64,000 nt of DNA from contig JALHOP010000002.1 of NCBI GenBank assembly GCA_022842935.1, positions 124,001 to 188,000 of the forward strand, given 5' to 3'. Below the pieces are notes generated by a model. It was given only the letters and a program-made list of their open reading frames with translations. It was not told the origin of the DNA and searched no databases. This DNA comes from Myxococcota bacterium. GTDB lineage: Bacteria > Myxococcota > XYA12-FULL-58-9 > JALHOP01. The stretch's first letter is position 1. Each line of letters starts with the position of its first letter. The position numbers and the translations under genes were made by a program. Below, one piece after another: positions 54,775 through 63,216 of this stretch.

Positions 54775-55514
54775 TGGGACTTCTCCGTCACCGTCGCGCT
54801 CTCCGGGGAGCTACCCGCCAGGTTTGCTTGCATGCCGCGGCGTGCATGGAAGAGTCGGCTCATCACGGTGCCCTTCTTGATGCCGAGGGTCTCGGCGATT
54901 TCTTCGTAGCTGAATCCCTCGAGCTCGCGAAGTACGATCACCGCTTGGTGAATCTCAGGCAAGCCACGGAAGGCGCGGTCGAGCTTTGCCGCGAGCTCTT
55001 TGCGCTCTGCAGTGTCGTCCGGGCCAGCGTCGCGATAGCGGGGCCAGAGCTCGTCTCCAGACCGTAGGGCATCACGCGCGGTCTCGTCCTCGAGCTCGAC
55101 GCGGCGCTCGCGGCGACGCTTGCGCATGGTGTCGATCGAGAGGTTCACCACGATGCGATAGAGCCACGTGTAGAAGGCCGACGAGCCCTCGAAGTCCTTC
55201 AAGCGGGCGTGCACGCGAGCGAAGGCGTCCTGCAAAACATCTTCGGCGTCGTGGCGATCTTTCAGCAGACCGAACGCAACGCGGAGCGCACGGCGATAGT
55301 GGCGCGTCACGAGCTCGGAGAAAGCGATCTCGTCGCCACGCGCCGCACGCTGCACGAGCAGCTTGTCGGTCAGTGGCTCATGGGCGAGGCGCGGTTCGGA
55401 TGGCGTGGCCGTCTCTCCTGTGACGATACGTAAACGCGGCTTGGCCGCGGGGACTGCCTGGTGCTGCTTGGCGCGCATGCGCACGCCCGACGAGTTTTGG
55501 CGCGTCTCCTTCAT
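54771..55514 (-). CDS. ECF-family RNA polymerase sigma factor
   Basis: 247-residue sigma-70 family ECF factor. Region 2 (LKDRHDAEDVLQDAFARVHA) and region 4 (GFSYEEIAETLGIKKGTVMS) are clear, joined by a short linker; the extra N-terminal residues (about 50) are basic and low-complexity. The start is uncertain: ATG 55514 or ATG 55478; neither has a well-spaced ribosome-binding site. Coupled to the anti-sigma gene downstream. A palindrome (55566-55587) lies 50-110 nt upstream of either start and could be an autoregulatory site, since ECF operons are often self-activated. Target regulon unknown. Confidence 0.9.
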   Translation of the reverse strand: MKETRQNSSGVRMRAKQHQAVPAAKPRLRIVTGETATPSEPRLAHEPLTDKLLVQRAARGDEIAFSELVTRHYRRALRVAFGLLKDRHDAEDVLQDAFARVHARLKDFEGSSAFYTWLYRIVVNLSIDTMRKRRRERRVELEDETARDALRSGDELWPRYRDAGPDDTAERKELAAKLDRAFRGLPEIHQAVIVLRELEGFSYEEIAETLGIKKGTVMSRLFHARRGMQANLAGSSPESATVTEKSQ

Positions 55515-55565
55515 GCTAGCAAAGACGCTCGCCGAGCACGGAAAATTTACGCCAGAATCGGCGTC

Positions 55566-55587
55566 GAACGTGACGCCCGTCACGTTC
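55566..55587 (-). promoter_or_regulatory. Perfect 10-bp palindrome upstream of the ECF sigma gene
   Basis: gaacgtgacg, cc, cgtcacgttc: arms match perfectly with a 2-nt centre. On the minus strand it contains GGAACGTGAC, where GGAAC resembles an ECF -35 element. It may bind a regulator, contain an autoregulated promoter, or terminate proC. Confidence 0.5.
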
Positions 55588-55602
55588 CGAAAAATCAACG
55601 AT

Positions 55603-56427
55603 TCAGCGACTCTTCCCGAGCTCTTTGGAGCGTTCGGTGGCGGCCTGGACGGCATTGATGAGGGTGGTGCGCAAACCACCCTGCTCGAGCGTGTGCAAGC
55701 CAGCGATGGCTGTGCCACCCGGACTTGTAACCTGGTCCTTCAAAACCCCGGGGTGAAGACCCGTCTCCAAAAGGAGCTTGGCGCTGCCCAACACGGTCTG
55801 AGCTGCCAAGGCCTGGGCCTGGCGGCGCGGCAGCCCCACCTTCACCCCCGCATCGGCTAGCGCCTCGATGATCATGAACACATAGGCCGGACCGCTGCCC
55901 GATAGACCGGTCACGGCATCGAGCAACGACTCGTCGACGACAGTGACGAAGCCAACCGCCTGGAAGATGGCTTGTGCATGCGCAAGGTCTTCGGTGCTCG
56001 TGTGGATACCCATGGCGATTGCGGTGGCGCCGAAACCGACGAGCGCCGGGGTATTCGGCATGGCGCGCACGATGCGCGCCCCTTCTCCCAAGCGCTGCTC
56101 GATCGAGTCGATGGTGAAACCGGCAGCAACCGACAGGATGAGGGGCTTCGACTGGGTGACGGCAGGCGCGATCTGCTCGAGAACCTTGCTCAATATCTGC
56201 GGCTTGACCCCCAACAACACGATGTCGGCGTCCTTCACAGCCGCGACATTGTCCGCCATAGCGGCAATTCCGTAGACCTTCTCGAGCTCGGCTCGGCGCT
56301 CTGCGCGCGGTGCGGTGGCGACAACGTTCTGCGCCTTGACCAGGTTGGCCGTGATGAGGCCCCGCACCAGCGCCTCGCCCATGTTGCCAGCGCCAATGAG
56401 GGCAAGCTTGCGTCCAGAGAGTGGCAT
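55603..56427 (-). CDS. proC: Pyrroline-5-carboxylate reductase
   Basis: 274-residue NAD(P)H-dependent enzyme for the last step of proline synthesis. The Rossmann motif KLALIGAGNMGEALVRGL begins at residue 6, and the C-terminal VTGLSGSGPAYVFMIIEALADAGV is the ProC signature (quoted in part: LSGSGPAYVFMIIEALAD). ATG 56427 is chosen with GGGAG 8 nt upstream; the frame extends 40 codons further with Ala-rich noise. It is 73 bp downstream of the HEAT-repeat gene stop on the same strand. Length is standard (about 270). Confidence 0.95.
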   Translation of the reverse strand: MPLSGRKLALIGAGNMGEALVRGLITANLVKAQNVVATAPRAERRAELEKVYGIAAMADNVAAVKDADIVLLGVKPQILSKVLEQIAPAVTQSKPLILSVAAGFTIDSIEQRLGEGARIVRAMPNTPALVGFGATAIAMGIHTSTEDLAHAQAIFQAVGFVTVVDESLLDAVTGLSGSGPAYVFMIIEALADAGVKVGLPRRQAQALAAQTVLGSAKLLLETGLHPGVLKDQVTSPGGTAIAGLHTLEQGGLRTTLINAVQAATERSKELGKSR

Positions 56428-56500
56428 TACCGCGGCTCCCGCACAGGGAGTTCTTTTGGCAGACGCAGCGGCTCCAGCGTCCGCCGCATGCATTGCGTCA

Positions 56501-57772
56501 TCACTGTGCGCCGCCGCCGCTCGCGCCGGTTTGCGCGACGCGTGCATCTTTCAGATGCTTCAGGACGCTGCGGATCTGCAGCAAGATGCGCGCATTGTCT
56601 GGGTCGGAGGCGAGCTTCTCGAGGGTCGGAATGACCGACTGCGAGCCCAGATACTGCATAGCGAGCACGGCACTCCCGCGAATGTAAATCTCGTCGTCGT
56701 GGCTCGCGGCGAGCAGCACTTTTTCCGCCTCATCGCCGCCAACCACACCCAGGAGCTTGATGGCGCGCGCACGCGCGTAGCGCTCGCTGCTCGACTGCGC
56801 TTCTTTGACGAACTGCTGGATGGGCAAGAGAGAGCGCATCGCGCGCAGTGACTCGCGAGCCGCAGCGCGGACCTCTTCGACCTCGATATCGCGCTCGTAG
56901 ACGCCGAGGACGAGGCGGGCCGCTTCCTCGTTGTTCACCCCGCGCAAGACATTCACGGCGCCACGGCGCACGGCAGCGTCGTGATGGTCGATACCACGCT
57001 GCAAAAGCGCCATCATGCGCGCGGGCTCGAGCTTGAGAACCGCGCCCTTGGTGATGTCGAAGTTCTCGGGCGTCTCACCCAGGGCGCGTTCGAGCACCGG
57101 CTCGGTCTCGGGGGTAATGGGCTGCGCCACGACGTAGGCAAGCGCGACCTTGCGCACGCGAGAATCTTCGGCACCGTTGTAGGCTGCGACCACAGAGGGT
57201 AAGGCCTCGACGCGCTCGAACTTGGCCAGAGCGCGCTCGGCCTCTTCACGCACGAACGCTTCACGGTCGACGCCCTGCGCCTTCACGATGTGCGCGATAC
57301 CGCGCTGTTCGTTGAGGTTCGCAAGCGCGGTCGCTGAGGCGGCGCGCACCGTGTAGTGAGCGTCGCTCGCGAGGGCAGAGATGAGCGCAGGAGCGGCGCG
57401 CTCGTCGTTGCTGCGACCAAGCAACACCGCAGCCTGCAGGCGCACCTTGAAGGCGTCGTCATGCGACAACGCGTCGATCAGGCGTTGCACGTATGCGTCG
57501 CGATCGGCGCGGGCCACCGGCGTTAGGGATTCGTTCGAGCGCGGTACCGCCTCGCCGTCCCTCTCGGGGTCCCCAGGGGGCGGCTGGGTCGGCGGCTTCT
57601 CGGGCGTAGCCGCTTTCCCGGGCGGGGCCGCTGGCGCGGACGTTTTCGGGGGAGTTGTCTGAGCCAAGACGCTCTCGGTGAAACCGAGCGCCAAGCCAAA
57701 GCCGACCGCCACCACCAAACCGGCGGTTGCCTGCTTCACGCAACTGCGCGGCGGCGAACCAAGAAGCGCCAT
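56501..57772 (-). CDS. Exported HEAT-repeat protein
   Basis: 423-residue exported protein with signal-like N-terminus (TAGLVVAVGFGLALGFTES then VLAQ), a Pro/Ala-rich linker, then HEAT/PBS-lyase-like helical repeats of about 35 residues: DAFKVRLQAAVLLGRSNDER, HYTVRAASATALANLNEQRG, DSRVRKVALAYVVAQ, and IYIRGSAVLAMQYLGSQS. They form a protein-binding solenoid. ATG 57772 is chosen; the frame opens further upstream. It is divergent from another HEAT lipoprotein and followed by proC. Partner unknown. Confidence 0.8.
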   Translation of the reverse strand: MALLGSPPRSCVKQATAGLVVAVGFGLALGFTESVLAQTTPPKTSAPAAPPGKAATPEKPPTQPPPGDPERDGEAVPRSNESLTPVARADRDAYVQRLIDALSHDDAFKVRLQAAVLLGRSNDERAAPALISALASDAHYTVRAASATALANLNEQRGIAHIVKAQGVDREAFVREEAERALAKFERVEALPSVVAAYNGAEDSRVRKVALAYVVAQPITPETEPVLERALGETPENFDITKGAVLKLEPARMMALLQRGIDHHDAAVRRGAVNVLRGVNNEEAARLVLGVYERDIEVEEVRAAARESLRAMRSLLPIQQFVKEAQSSSERYARARAIKLLGVVGGDEAEKVLLAASHDDEIYIRGSAVLAMQYLGSQSVIPTLEKLASDPDNARILLQIRSVLKHLKDARVAQTGASGGGAQ

Positions 57773-57865
57773 ATCGTCGTTTGCGTAACACACGTCGGAT
57801 GCCCCCTCAACGAATTGGCGGGAAGAGTTGTCGCGACGACGTGACGAAAACGTGAAAACCCTTCG

Positions 57866-57893
57866 TTGAGCTGAAGTCCGAGCCGTGTACAAT
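57866..57893 (+). promoter_or_regulatory. Candidate sigma-70 promoter of the HEAT lipoprotein gene
   Basis: TTGAGC (57866-57871), 16-nt spacer, TACAAT (57888-57893, 5 of 6 to consensus). The ATG at 57936 would follow a leader of about 36 nt carrying a G5 ribosome-binding stretch. Confidence 0.55.
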
Positions 57894-57935
57894 GGGTCCG
57901 GCAGTAGCGAACATCTGCAGCAGTCGGGGGTTTCG

Positions 57936-59459
57936 ATGCGTACTTCCGCCTTGTCCTGCGCCGCGCTCGGCGCTTTCGTTCTGGTTACGAGCTTCGCCTG
58001 CAACAAAGACGACCCCAACAGCACGGCCTATTGGCTTGGGAAGGCGAAAGATCCGAAAGAACGCTCCGAAGCACTCCGCCAGGTCGGCCGGCTCGGCAAG
58101 ACGAGCGACGCATCGGTCGTCAAGAAGGTGCTTGGCTACCTGCAGGAGGAAGGCGAGTGGCAGCCCGACGCCGCCTACGCCTTGGGCGAGCTCGGCGACA
58201 AAGGGGTCAGCCAGGACCTCGTGAAGCAGCTCGACTTCAACGCCAACCCGAACGATCGCGTCGGCCGCGTCAAGACGTCAACGAACCAAGCCATCGCGCG
58301 TGCGCTTGCCCGCCTTCGCGCCTCCGACGGTGTCGACCCGCTGGTGCGCCTCGCTGGACGCGCCGATGACCGCACCCGCGAGACCGCGATCCGCGCGCTT
58401 GGCGACCTTGGCGACAAGACCGCAACCGACGCCCTGCTTGGCTTTCTGAGTCCCGAAACCCCCGCTCCGCTGGCGCGGACAGCGGTCTCGGCGCTGGGTG
58501 CCCTCCGCGACGGCAAGGCCGCGCCTCGCCTGGTCGTCATGCTCTACGAGGAGCGTGGCGATGTGACCTTCTACGACGAGGCGCGCTTCGCCCTCATTCA
58601 GATCGGTGAGCCTGCTGTTGCCATTCTGACGCAGACGATCGAGCGCAAGAACGACCAGGTCGAGAAGGTCAAGCTGGCAAGCGGAAAGCCCTTGCCCGAG
58701 GGAGCAGTCGAAGCCCGTGCCGGCTCGGTGCTCGGTGCGATGCGCGCCAAAGCCGCAGAGCCGGTGCTCATTGCGACGCTCGCCAAGCTCTACGCGAAGT
58801 ACAAGACGGCCAAAGACGACAACATGGCTGGCGCGGTCGTCGAGCTCGCGTACGCGCTCGGCTATCTTGGGACGCCCGAGGCAGCCAAGGCCCTTCATCC
58901 GCTCGCCGAGGACACCGACCTCGCGATCCGCGTTGCTGCTTGCGAAGCGCTCACCGCTTCTGGAGACACAAGCGCCTTGCCGGTCCTCGTCAAGGCGACC
59001 CAGACGGGAGGCGATGATGCCCGCCGAGCCGCCATTGTCGCAGTGACCCGCTTGGGTGACGCGTCGCATCTGGCGACCTTCGCGACGCTCGCCAAAGACG
59101 AGCAGCTCGCGGCCAGCGTGCAGGACGACAAGGTCCGCCTCGAGGCCGCAGCGCAGTGCAATTCCGACCCCACCTGCTGGCGCGGCAAGTTGGGCGACGC
59201 GAACCCGCGCGTGCGCGAGCGCGCCGCCTACCAGCTTGGCTGGGCCGGCGATAAGTCGGCCAAAGACGTGCTCACCAAGAGCGCTGAAGATAGCGTCCCC
59301 GAAGTGCGCTTCGCTTCGGTGTTGTCGCTCGAGCGCTTGGGAGCGGTCGACGCGAAGTCGTTGCGCGCCATTCAGGAGCGCTCCGGCGACCGCATGGAGT
59401 ACCGCGCCGTCAACGCTGAGATCGCGCGCGTGCTCGCGGCAAACCGCGACGCGAACTAG
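57936..59459 (+). CDS. HEAT-repeat lipoprotein
   Basis: 507-residue lipoprotein; signal SCAALGAFVLVTSFAC with lipobox SFAC. HEAT/PBS repeats follow through the chain (AAYALGELGDKGVSQDLVKQ, RETAIRALGDLGDKTATDAL, ARTAVSALGALRDGKAAPRL, RVRERAAYQLGWAGDKSAKD). ATG 57936 follows a G5 stretch; the upstream GTG 57885 is less likely. A good promoter precedes it. The protein is divergent from the 56501-57772 HEAT protein, making a back-to-back pair, each exported. Likely a scaffold in the envelope; no enzyme motif. Confidence 0.82.
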   Translation: MRTSALSCAALGAFVLVTSFACNKDDPNSTAYWLGKAKDPKERSEALRQVGRLGKTSDASVVKKVLGYLQEEGEWQPDAAYALGELGDKGVSQDLVKQLDFNANPNDRVGRVKTSTNQAIARALARLRASDGVDPLVRLAGRADDRTRETAIRALGDLGDKTATDALLGFLSPETPAPLARTAVSALGALRDGKAAPRLVVMLYEERGDVTFYDEARFALIQIGEPAVAILTQTIERKNDQVEKVKLASGKPLPEGAVEARAGSVLGAMRAKAAEPVLIATLAKLYAKYKTAKDDNMAGAVVELAYALGYLGTPEAAKALHPLAEDTDLAIRVAACEALTASGDTSALPVLVKATQTGGDDARRAAIVAVTRLGDASHLATFATLAKDEQLAASVQDDKVRLEAAAQCNSDPTCWRGKLGDANPRVRERAAYQLGWAGDKSAKDVLTKSAEDSVPEVRFASVLSLERLGAVDAKSLRAIQERSGDRMEYRAVNAEIARVLAANRDAN

Positions 59460-59495
59460 AGGCGCATCCGCACCCACTGAACCCCTTTTTACAGA

Positions 59496-59518
59496 CCCCC
59501 TGACACGGCTGCAGGGGG
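59496..59518 (+). terminator. Hairpin between HEAT lipoprotein and comF
   Basis: 7-bp stem ccccctg/caggggg with a 9-nt loop, 36 bp after the HEAT stop. No U-tract follows, so termination is possible but unproven. Confidence 0.35.
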
Positions 59519-59563
59519 GCGGGTCGAGCCGCTGCTTCGGGGCGAGGTGTACGCCATGTTCGC

Positions 59564-60337
59564 ATGAGCATCTTCGCGCGCCTGCGTGAGGACGCGCTCG
59601 ACACAGGACGAGCGGTTCTCGACGCGGTTTACCCCGCGCGCTGTGTATGCGCGCCGGACGAGCCGTTACCCACGCGGCCACCGTTCGGTCTCTGTGACAT
59701 CTGCGTAGCCAACCTCGAGCCGAACGACAGCGAGCGCTGCGCGGTCTGTGACCATCCTGGCCCTCGCTGCTGTCCTCCGGGGAGCGACCTGCGCATGCGC
59801 GCGCCCTACCTTTACACGGGGCCGCTACCGAGCGCGGTCCACGCCATGAAGTTCGGTGGGCGTGATGACCTCGCGCGAGGACTCGGGCGCCTCCTCGCCG
59901 AACACGTCGATATTGGCACCTTGGCGCGCGAGTGCGACCAATGCGTGCCGGTGCCGCTATCGACCGCGCGCGCCCGGCAGCGTGGCTATAACCAGAGCGC
60001 CATCCTGGCGCGGGCAATTGGGCGAGCCCTGGGCATGCCCGTCCGCCATTGCCTACGTCGCAACCGCGACACCGCCCCCCAACACACGCTCGATGCGGTC
60101 CAGCGCCAGACCAACGTCCGCGGCGCTTTCAGGGTCAAGGGTCACGTCATCGGGTCGGTGCTACTGGTCGACGACGTCATCACCTCCGGAGAAACGGTGC
60201 GCGCCGCCGCCCATGCCCTGCTCGAGGCCGGTGCGCATCGTGTGGTCGCCGTTGCGCTCGGCCGCACGCCACGCGGCGCGGTCGAGGCGCACCCCAGGCT
60301 CAGTCTCGCACCTTCGCGTGCCAAGGAAGCTCCGTAG
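59564..60337 (+). CDS. comF: ComF-family phosphoribosyltransferase-like protein
   Basis: 257-residue ComF/GntX-type protein, linked in other bacteria to DNA uptake. A Cys-rich N-terminal zinc motif is present (CVCAPDEP, CDICVANL, CAVCDHPGPRCC), then the phosphoribosyltransferase fold with RARQRGYNQSAILARAIGRA and the PRPP loop VLLVDDVITSGET around residue 205. Activity on PRPP is not established in the family. First gene of the comF-alr-mlaEFD run, with 37 bp before alr. The start ATG 59564 lacks a strong ribosome-binding site. Confidence 0.9.
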   Translation: MSIFARLREDALDTGRAVLDAVYPARCVCAPDEPLPTRPPFGLCDICVANLEPNDSERCAVCDHPGPRCCPPGSDLRMRAPYLYTGPLPSAVHAMKFGGRDDLARGLGRLLAEHVDIGTLARECDQCVPVPLSTARARQRGYNQSAILARAIGRALGMPVRHCLRRNRDTAPQHTLDAVQRQTNVRGAFRVKGHVIGSVLLVDDVITSGETVRAAAHALLEAGAHRVVAVALGRTPRGAVEAHPRLSLAPSRAKEAP

Positions 60338-60374
60338 AATTGCGCTTCCGCCTCGTGGCTGCGATAAAACGGGC

Positions 60375-61598
60375 ATGTCCGTCGCTTCGGGGATTCGACC
60401 CACAGCGGTTACCGTCGATCTCCAGGCGTTACGCGCCAACGTGGCCACGTTACAGCGGCGAGGTGGTGGTCACCCGTTGTGCGCCGTGGTGAAGGCCGAC
60501 GCTTATGGCCACGGTGCGCTCGCGGTGGCGCGCGAGCTCGAGCTCGGCGGTTGCGCTTTCCTTGGTGTGACGCTGGTCGAAGAAGGCGTGGCGCTGCGTG
60601 ATGGTGGCGTTCGCGCCCCGATTCTGGTCCTCGGCGGCGCCTTCGGTAGTCAGGGCTTCGCGGCTGTCGTCGAGCACCACCTTACGCCCGTCATCTGGCG
60701 CGTCGATCACCTCGCCGACCTCACCGCCGCCGCCCGCGGGACGAGCGTCGCATACCACCTGAAGGTCGACACCGGCATGGCGCGTCTTGGCGCCCAGGTG
60801 GACGAGCTCGCGACCTTCCTCGCCGCGGCCAGGGCGACGCCGCAGCTCAAGCTCGACGGTTTCATGTCGCATTTCGCGAGCGCGGACATCGTTGGTGACG
60901 CGAAAAACCTCGAGCAAGTGGCGAGCTATACCTCCGCTATAGCGAAAGTAAGGCAGTCGGGATTTTCGCCCCGCTGGCTGCATGTCGCGAACACCCCTGC
61001 CCTGCTGACCGGCGTGCATGGTGACGGACACACCCTGCTGCGTCCGGGTGGCGGTCTCTACGGACTCGACACGCGCGACCGCCACGTCGGTGACGATCCG
61101 CTGCAGGCGATCTTGCGCTGGACGACGCGCCCGATCCACGTGAAGCACATCCCTGCGGGTACCAGCGTGAGCTACGGTGCCCGCTGGACCGCCAAGCGCG
61201 ATAGCGTGGTCGCGACGCTTCCGGTTGGCTACGCCGACGGCTACCCTCGCATCATGACGGGCAAAGCGAAGGTGCTCGTGAAAGGCGAGCTCGCGCCGGT
61301 GGTTGGCACGATATGCATGGACCTTTGTCTGGCGGACGTGACCGACGTGCCGGGCGTGTCCACGGAGGACGAGGTCGTGCTCATCGGCCAGCAAGGAAAT
61401 CGTCGCATCACAGCCGAAGACCTCGCGGCGAACGCGGGCACCATCGCATACGAAATCACCTGCGGCATCGGCCCGCGGGTTCCGCGTCGCTACGTGGGCT
61501 CGAGCGTCGCGACCACCGTTTCAGGTGCCTCCCAGGGCAGCACATCGACGACGACAGCCCGTCCACAACCCCTCGCGGCGCAAGGGCACGACGCGTGA
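60375..61598 (+). CDS. alr: Alanine racemase
   Basis: 407-residue PLP enzyme making D-alanine for peptidoglycan. The PLP lysine is Lys40 (CAVVKADAYGHGALA), the catalytic Tyr is in SVSYGARW near residue 267, and HVANTPALL carries the phosphate-binding region. The C-terminal 30 residues are Ser/Thr-rich and non-conserved. ATG 60375 is chosen; the long upstream frame lies inside comF. Its stop overlaps the mlaE start as GTGA (61595-61598), an unusual coupling of wall and outer-membrane lipid genes. Confidence 0.95.
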   Translation: MSVASGIRPTAVTVDLQALRANVATLQRRGGGHPLCAVVKADAYGHGALAVARELELGGCAFLGVTLVEEGVALRDGGVRAPILVLGGAFGSQGFAAVVEHHLTPVIWRVDHLADLTAAARGTSVAYHLKVDTGMARLGAQVDELATFLAAARATPQLKLDGFMSHFASADIVGDAKNLEQVASYTSAIAKVRQSGFSPRWLHVANTPALLTGVHGDGHTLLRPGGGLYGLDTRDRHVGDDPLQAILRWTTRPIHVKHIPAGTSVSYGARWTAKRDSVVATLPVGYADGYPRIMTGKAKVLVKGELAPVVGTICMDLCLADVTDVPGVSTEDEVVLIGQQGNRRITAEDLAANAGTIAYEITCGIGPRVPRRYVGSSVATTVSGASQGSTSTTTARPQPLAAQGHDA

Positions 61599-62440
61599 GC
61601 TCGTCGTCAACCCTCGAACGCTTGAATGAGAACCCGGTCGCTCGCCCGTTCGTTGCGATCGGCAACATGGCGATCAGCGGTCTGACAGAGCTCGGCCTCG
61701 TCGTGCAGTTCTTCGCGAGTGCCGTAGCCCTCGCTTGTCGCCCTCCGTTCCGAGTCACCTTGCTGCTCAATCAGATGGAATTCGTGGGCGTCGGCTCGTT
61801 GTTCATCATCATGCTCACCGGCACCTTCACTGGCGCGGTCTTCACCCTGCAAACGGTCAACGGGCTCGCGCAGTTCAATCTCGAGAGCGTCGTTGGCACC
61901 ACCGTCATGATTGGCGTCACCCGAGAGCTCGCCCCGGTACTCACGGCGCTCATGGTCACCGGGCGAGTCGCCAGCGCCATGGCCACCGAGCTCGGCACCA
62001 TGCGGGTGACCGAGCAAATCGACGCAATGGAAGTCATGGCGGTGAACCCGGTGCAGTATTTGGCGTCGCCCCGGATCGTCGCGTCCGCCATCATGGTGCC
62101 CTGCTTGTCCATGTTGTTCGTCGCGGTCGCGTACGCTGGCGCGTACATCATGGCCGTGCCGGTCCTTGGCATCGACGAAGGCGCATACATCTCGCGCATT
62201 CAGGAATACGTCGCGAGCTACGACGTCATGCACGGCTTCTACAAGTCGATTATCCTTGGTGTCCTCTTGGCCACGGTTGGCTGCTACAAGGGCTACAACG
62301 CCGCCGGCGGTGCACGCGGCGTCGGCAACGCAACCACCCAGGCCGTCGTCATCAGCTCGATCTCGGTCTTCGTCTTGGACTATGTCCTCTCCGCGCTGCT
62401 CATGAAGTTCGAGCCGACCTACAACGCGGTGTCGTATTGA
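61595..62440 (+). CDS. mlaE: MlaE-family ABC permease (lipid asymmetry)
   Basis: 281-residue permease of the MlaFEDB phospholipid transport system that maintains outer-membrane lipid asymmetry. The typical MlaE core (LNQMEFVGVGSLFIIMLTGTFTGAV; TRELAPVLTALMVTGRV; ATELGTMRVTEQIDAMEVMA, quoted as separate short parts) is present with five or six hydrophobic segments. The GTG start overlaps alr by GTGA. Its TGA overlaps the MlaF ATG (TGATG). It has an N-terminal extension of about 20 residues relative to E. coli MlaE. Confidence 0.93.
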   Translation: MSSSSTLERLNENPVARPFVAIGNMAISGLTELGLVVQFFASAVALACRPPFRVTLLLNQMEFVGVGSLFIIMLTGTFTGAVFTLQTVNGLAQFNLESVVGTTVMIGVTRELAPVLTALMVTGRVASAMATELGTMRVTEQIDAMEVMAVNPVQYLASPRIVASAIMVPCLSMLFVAVAYAGAYIMAVPVLGIDEGAYISRIQEYVASYDVMHGFYKSIILGVLLATVGCYKGYNAAGGARGVGNATTQAVVISSISVFVLDYVLSALLMKFEPTYNAVSY

Positions 62441-63216
62441 TGACCGACACCACCGTGGTGAGCGTCCCCGATTCGCCTTACGCCATCGAAGTGAAGAACG
62501 TCTGCAAGTCGTTCGGGCCGAATCCCGTGCTCAAGAACGTCAACCTGAAGGTGCGTCGCGGCAAAACCCGGGTCATTCTTGGGCCGTCGGGTTCGGGCAA
62601 GACCGTGATCATGAAGCACATGATCGGGCTCTTGAAGCCTGATAGTGGCAACATCTTGGTCGATGGAGTGGACATCACCACTCTGCCGCACAATGAGCTT
62701 TTGAATGTTCGCCGAAAGTTCGGCATGGTATTCCAGCAAGCCGCCCTTTTCGACTCGATGACCGTTGGCGAAAACGTCTCTTTCCCTTTGCGTGAGCACA
62801 GCGTGCTCTCGAAGGAAGCCATCGCGGAGAAGGTGCGCGAGAAGCTGGGCGTCGTCGACCTCAAGAACATCGAGCACAAGTACCCTGCGGAGCTGTCAGG
62901 CGGCATGCGCAAGCGCGTTGGCCTTGCACGCGCCATCGTCCTCGAACCGTCGATTGTCCTCTACGACGAGCCGACGACGGGCCTCGACCCGCTTACCACC
63001 GATAGCGTCGATAAGATGATCCTCGATGCCTCCAAACGCCTGAACGTTACTAGCGTCGTCATCTCGCACGATGTCGGCAGCGCTTTGCTCGTCGCCGACG
63101 ACATCGCGGTGATTCACGAAGGTGTCATCGTCGAAGACGTACCGGCCAAGGAGATTCGCGACAGCACGCATCCGTTCGTGCGCGAGTTCCTGCATACCTG
63201 GTTTCGCAAGCAATGA
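62440..63216 (+). CDS. mlaF: MlaF-family ABC ATPase
   Basis: 258-residue ATP-binding subunit of the Mla transporter. Walker A GPSGSGKT at 48-55, signature LSGGMRKRVGLARAIV, Walker B VLYDEPTTGLDP, and switch His in SHD. It follows mlaE with a 1-nt overlap and overlaps the mlaD start as ATGA. A conserved MlaF C-terminal tail (FVREFLHTWFRKQ) is present. Drives lipid transport between the inner and outer membranes; direction is debated in the literature. Confidence 0.94.
   Translation: MTDTTVVSVPDSPYAIEVKNVCKSFGPNPVLKNVNLKVRRGKTRVILGPSGSGKTVIMKHMIGLLKPDSGNILVDGVDITTLPHNELLNVRRKFGMVFQQAALFDSMTVGENVSFPLREHSVLSKEAIAEKVREKLGVVDLKNIEHKYPAELSGGMRKRVGLARAIVLEPSIVLYDEPTTGLDPLTTDSVDKMILDASKRLNVTSVVISHDVGSALLVADDIAVIHEGVIVEDVPAKEIRDSTHPFVREFLHTWFRKQ

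Noticed and set aside
58278-60017. 579-codon open frame antisense to the HEAT lipoprotein and comF
   Set aside because: Repeats in it are mirror images of the HEAT repeats on the other strand.
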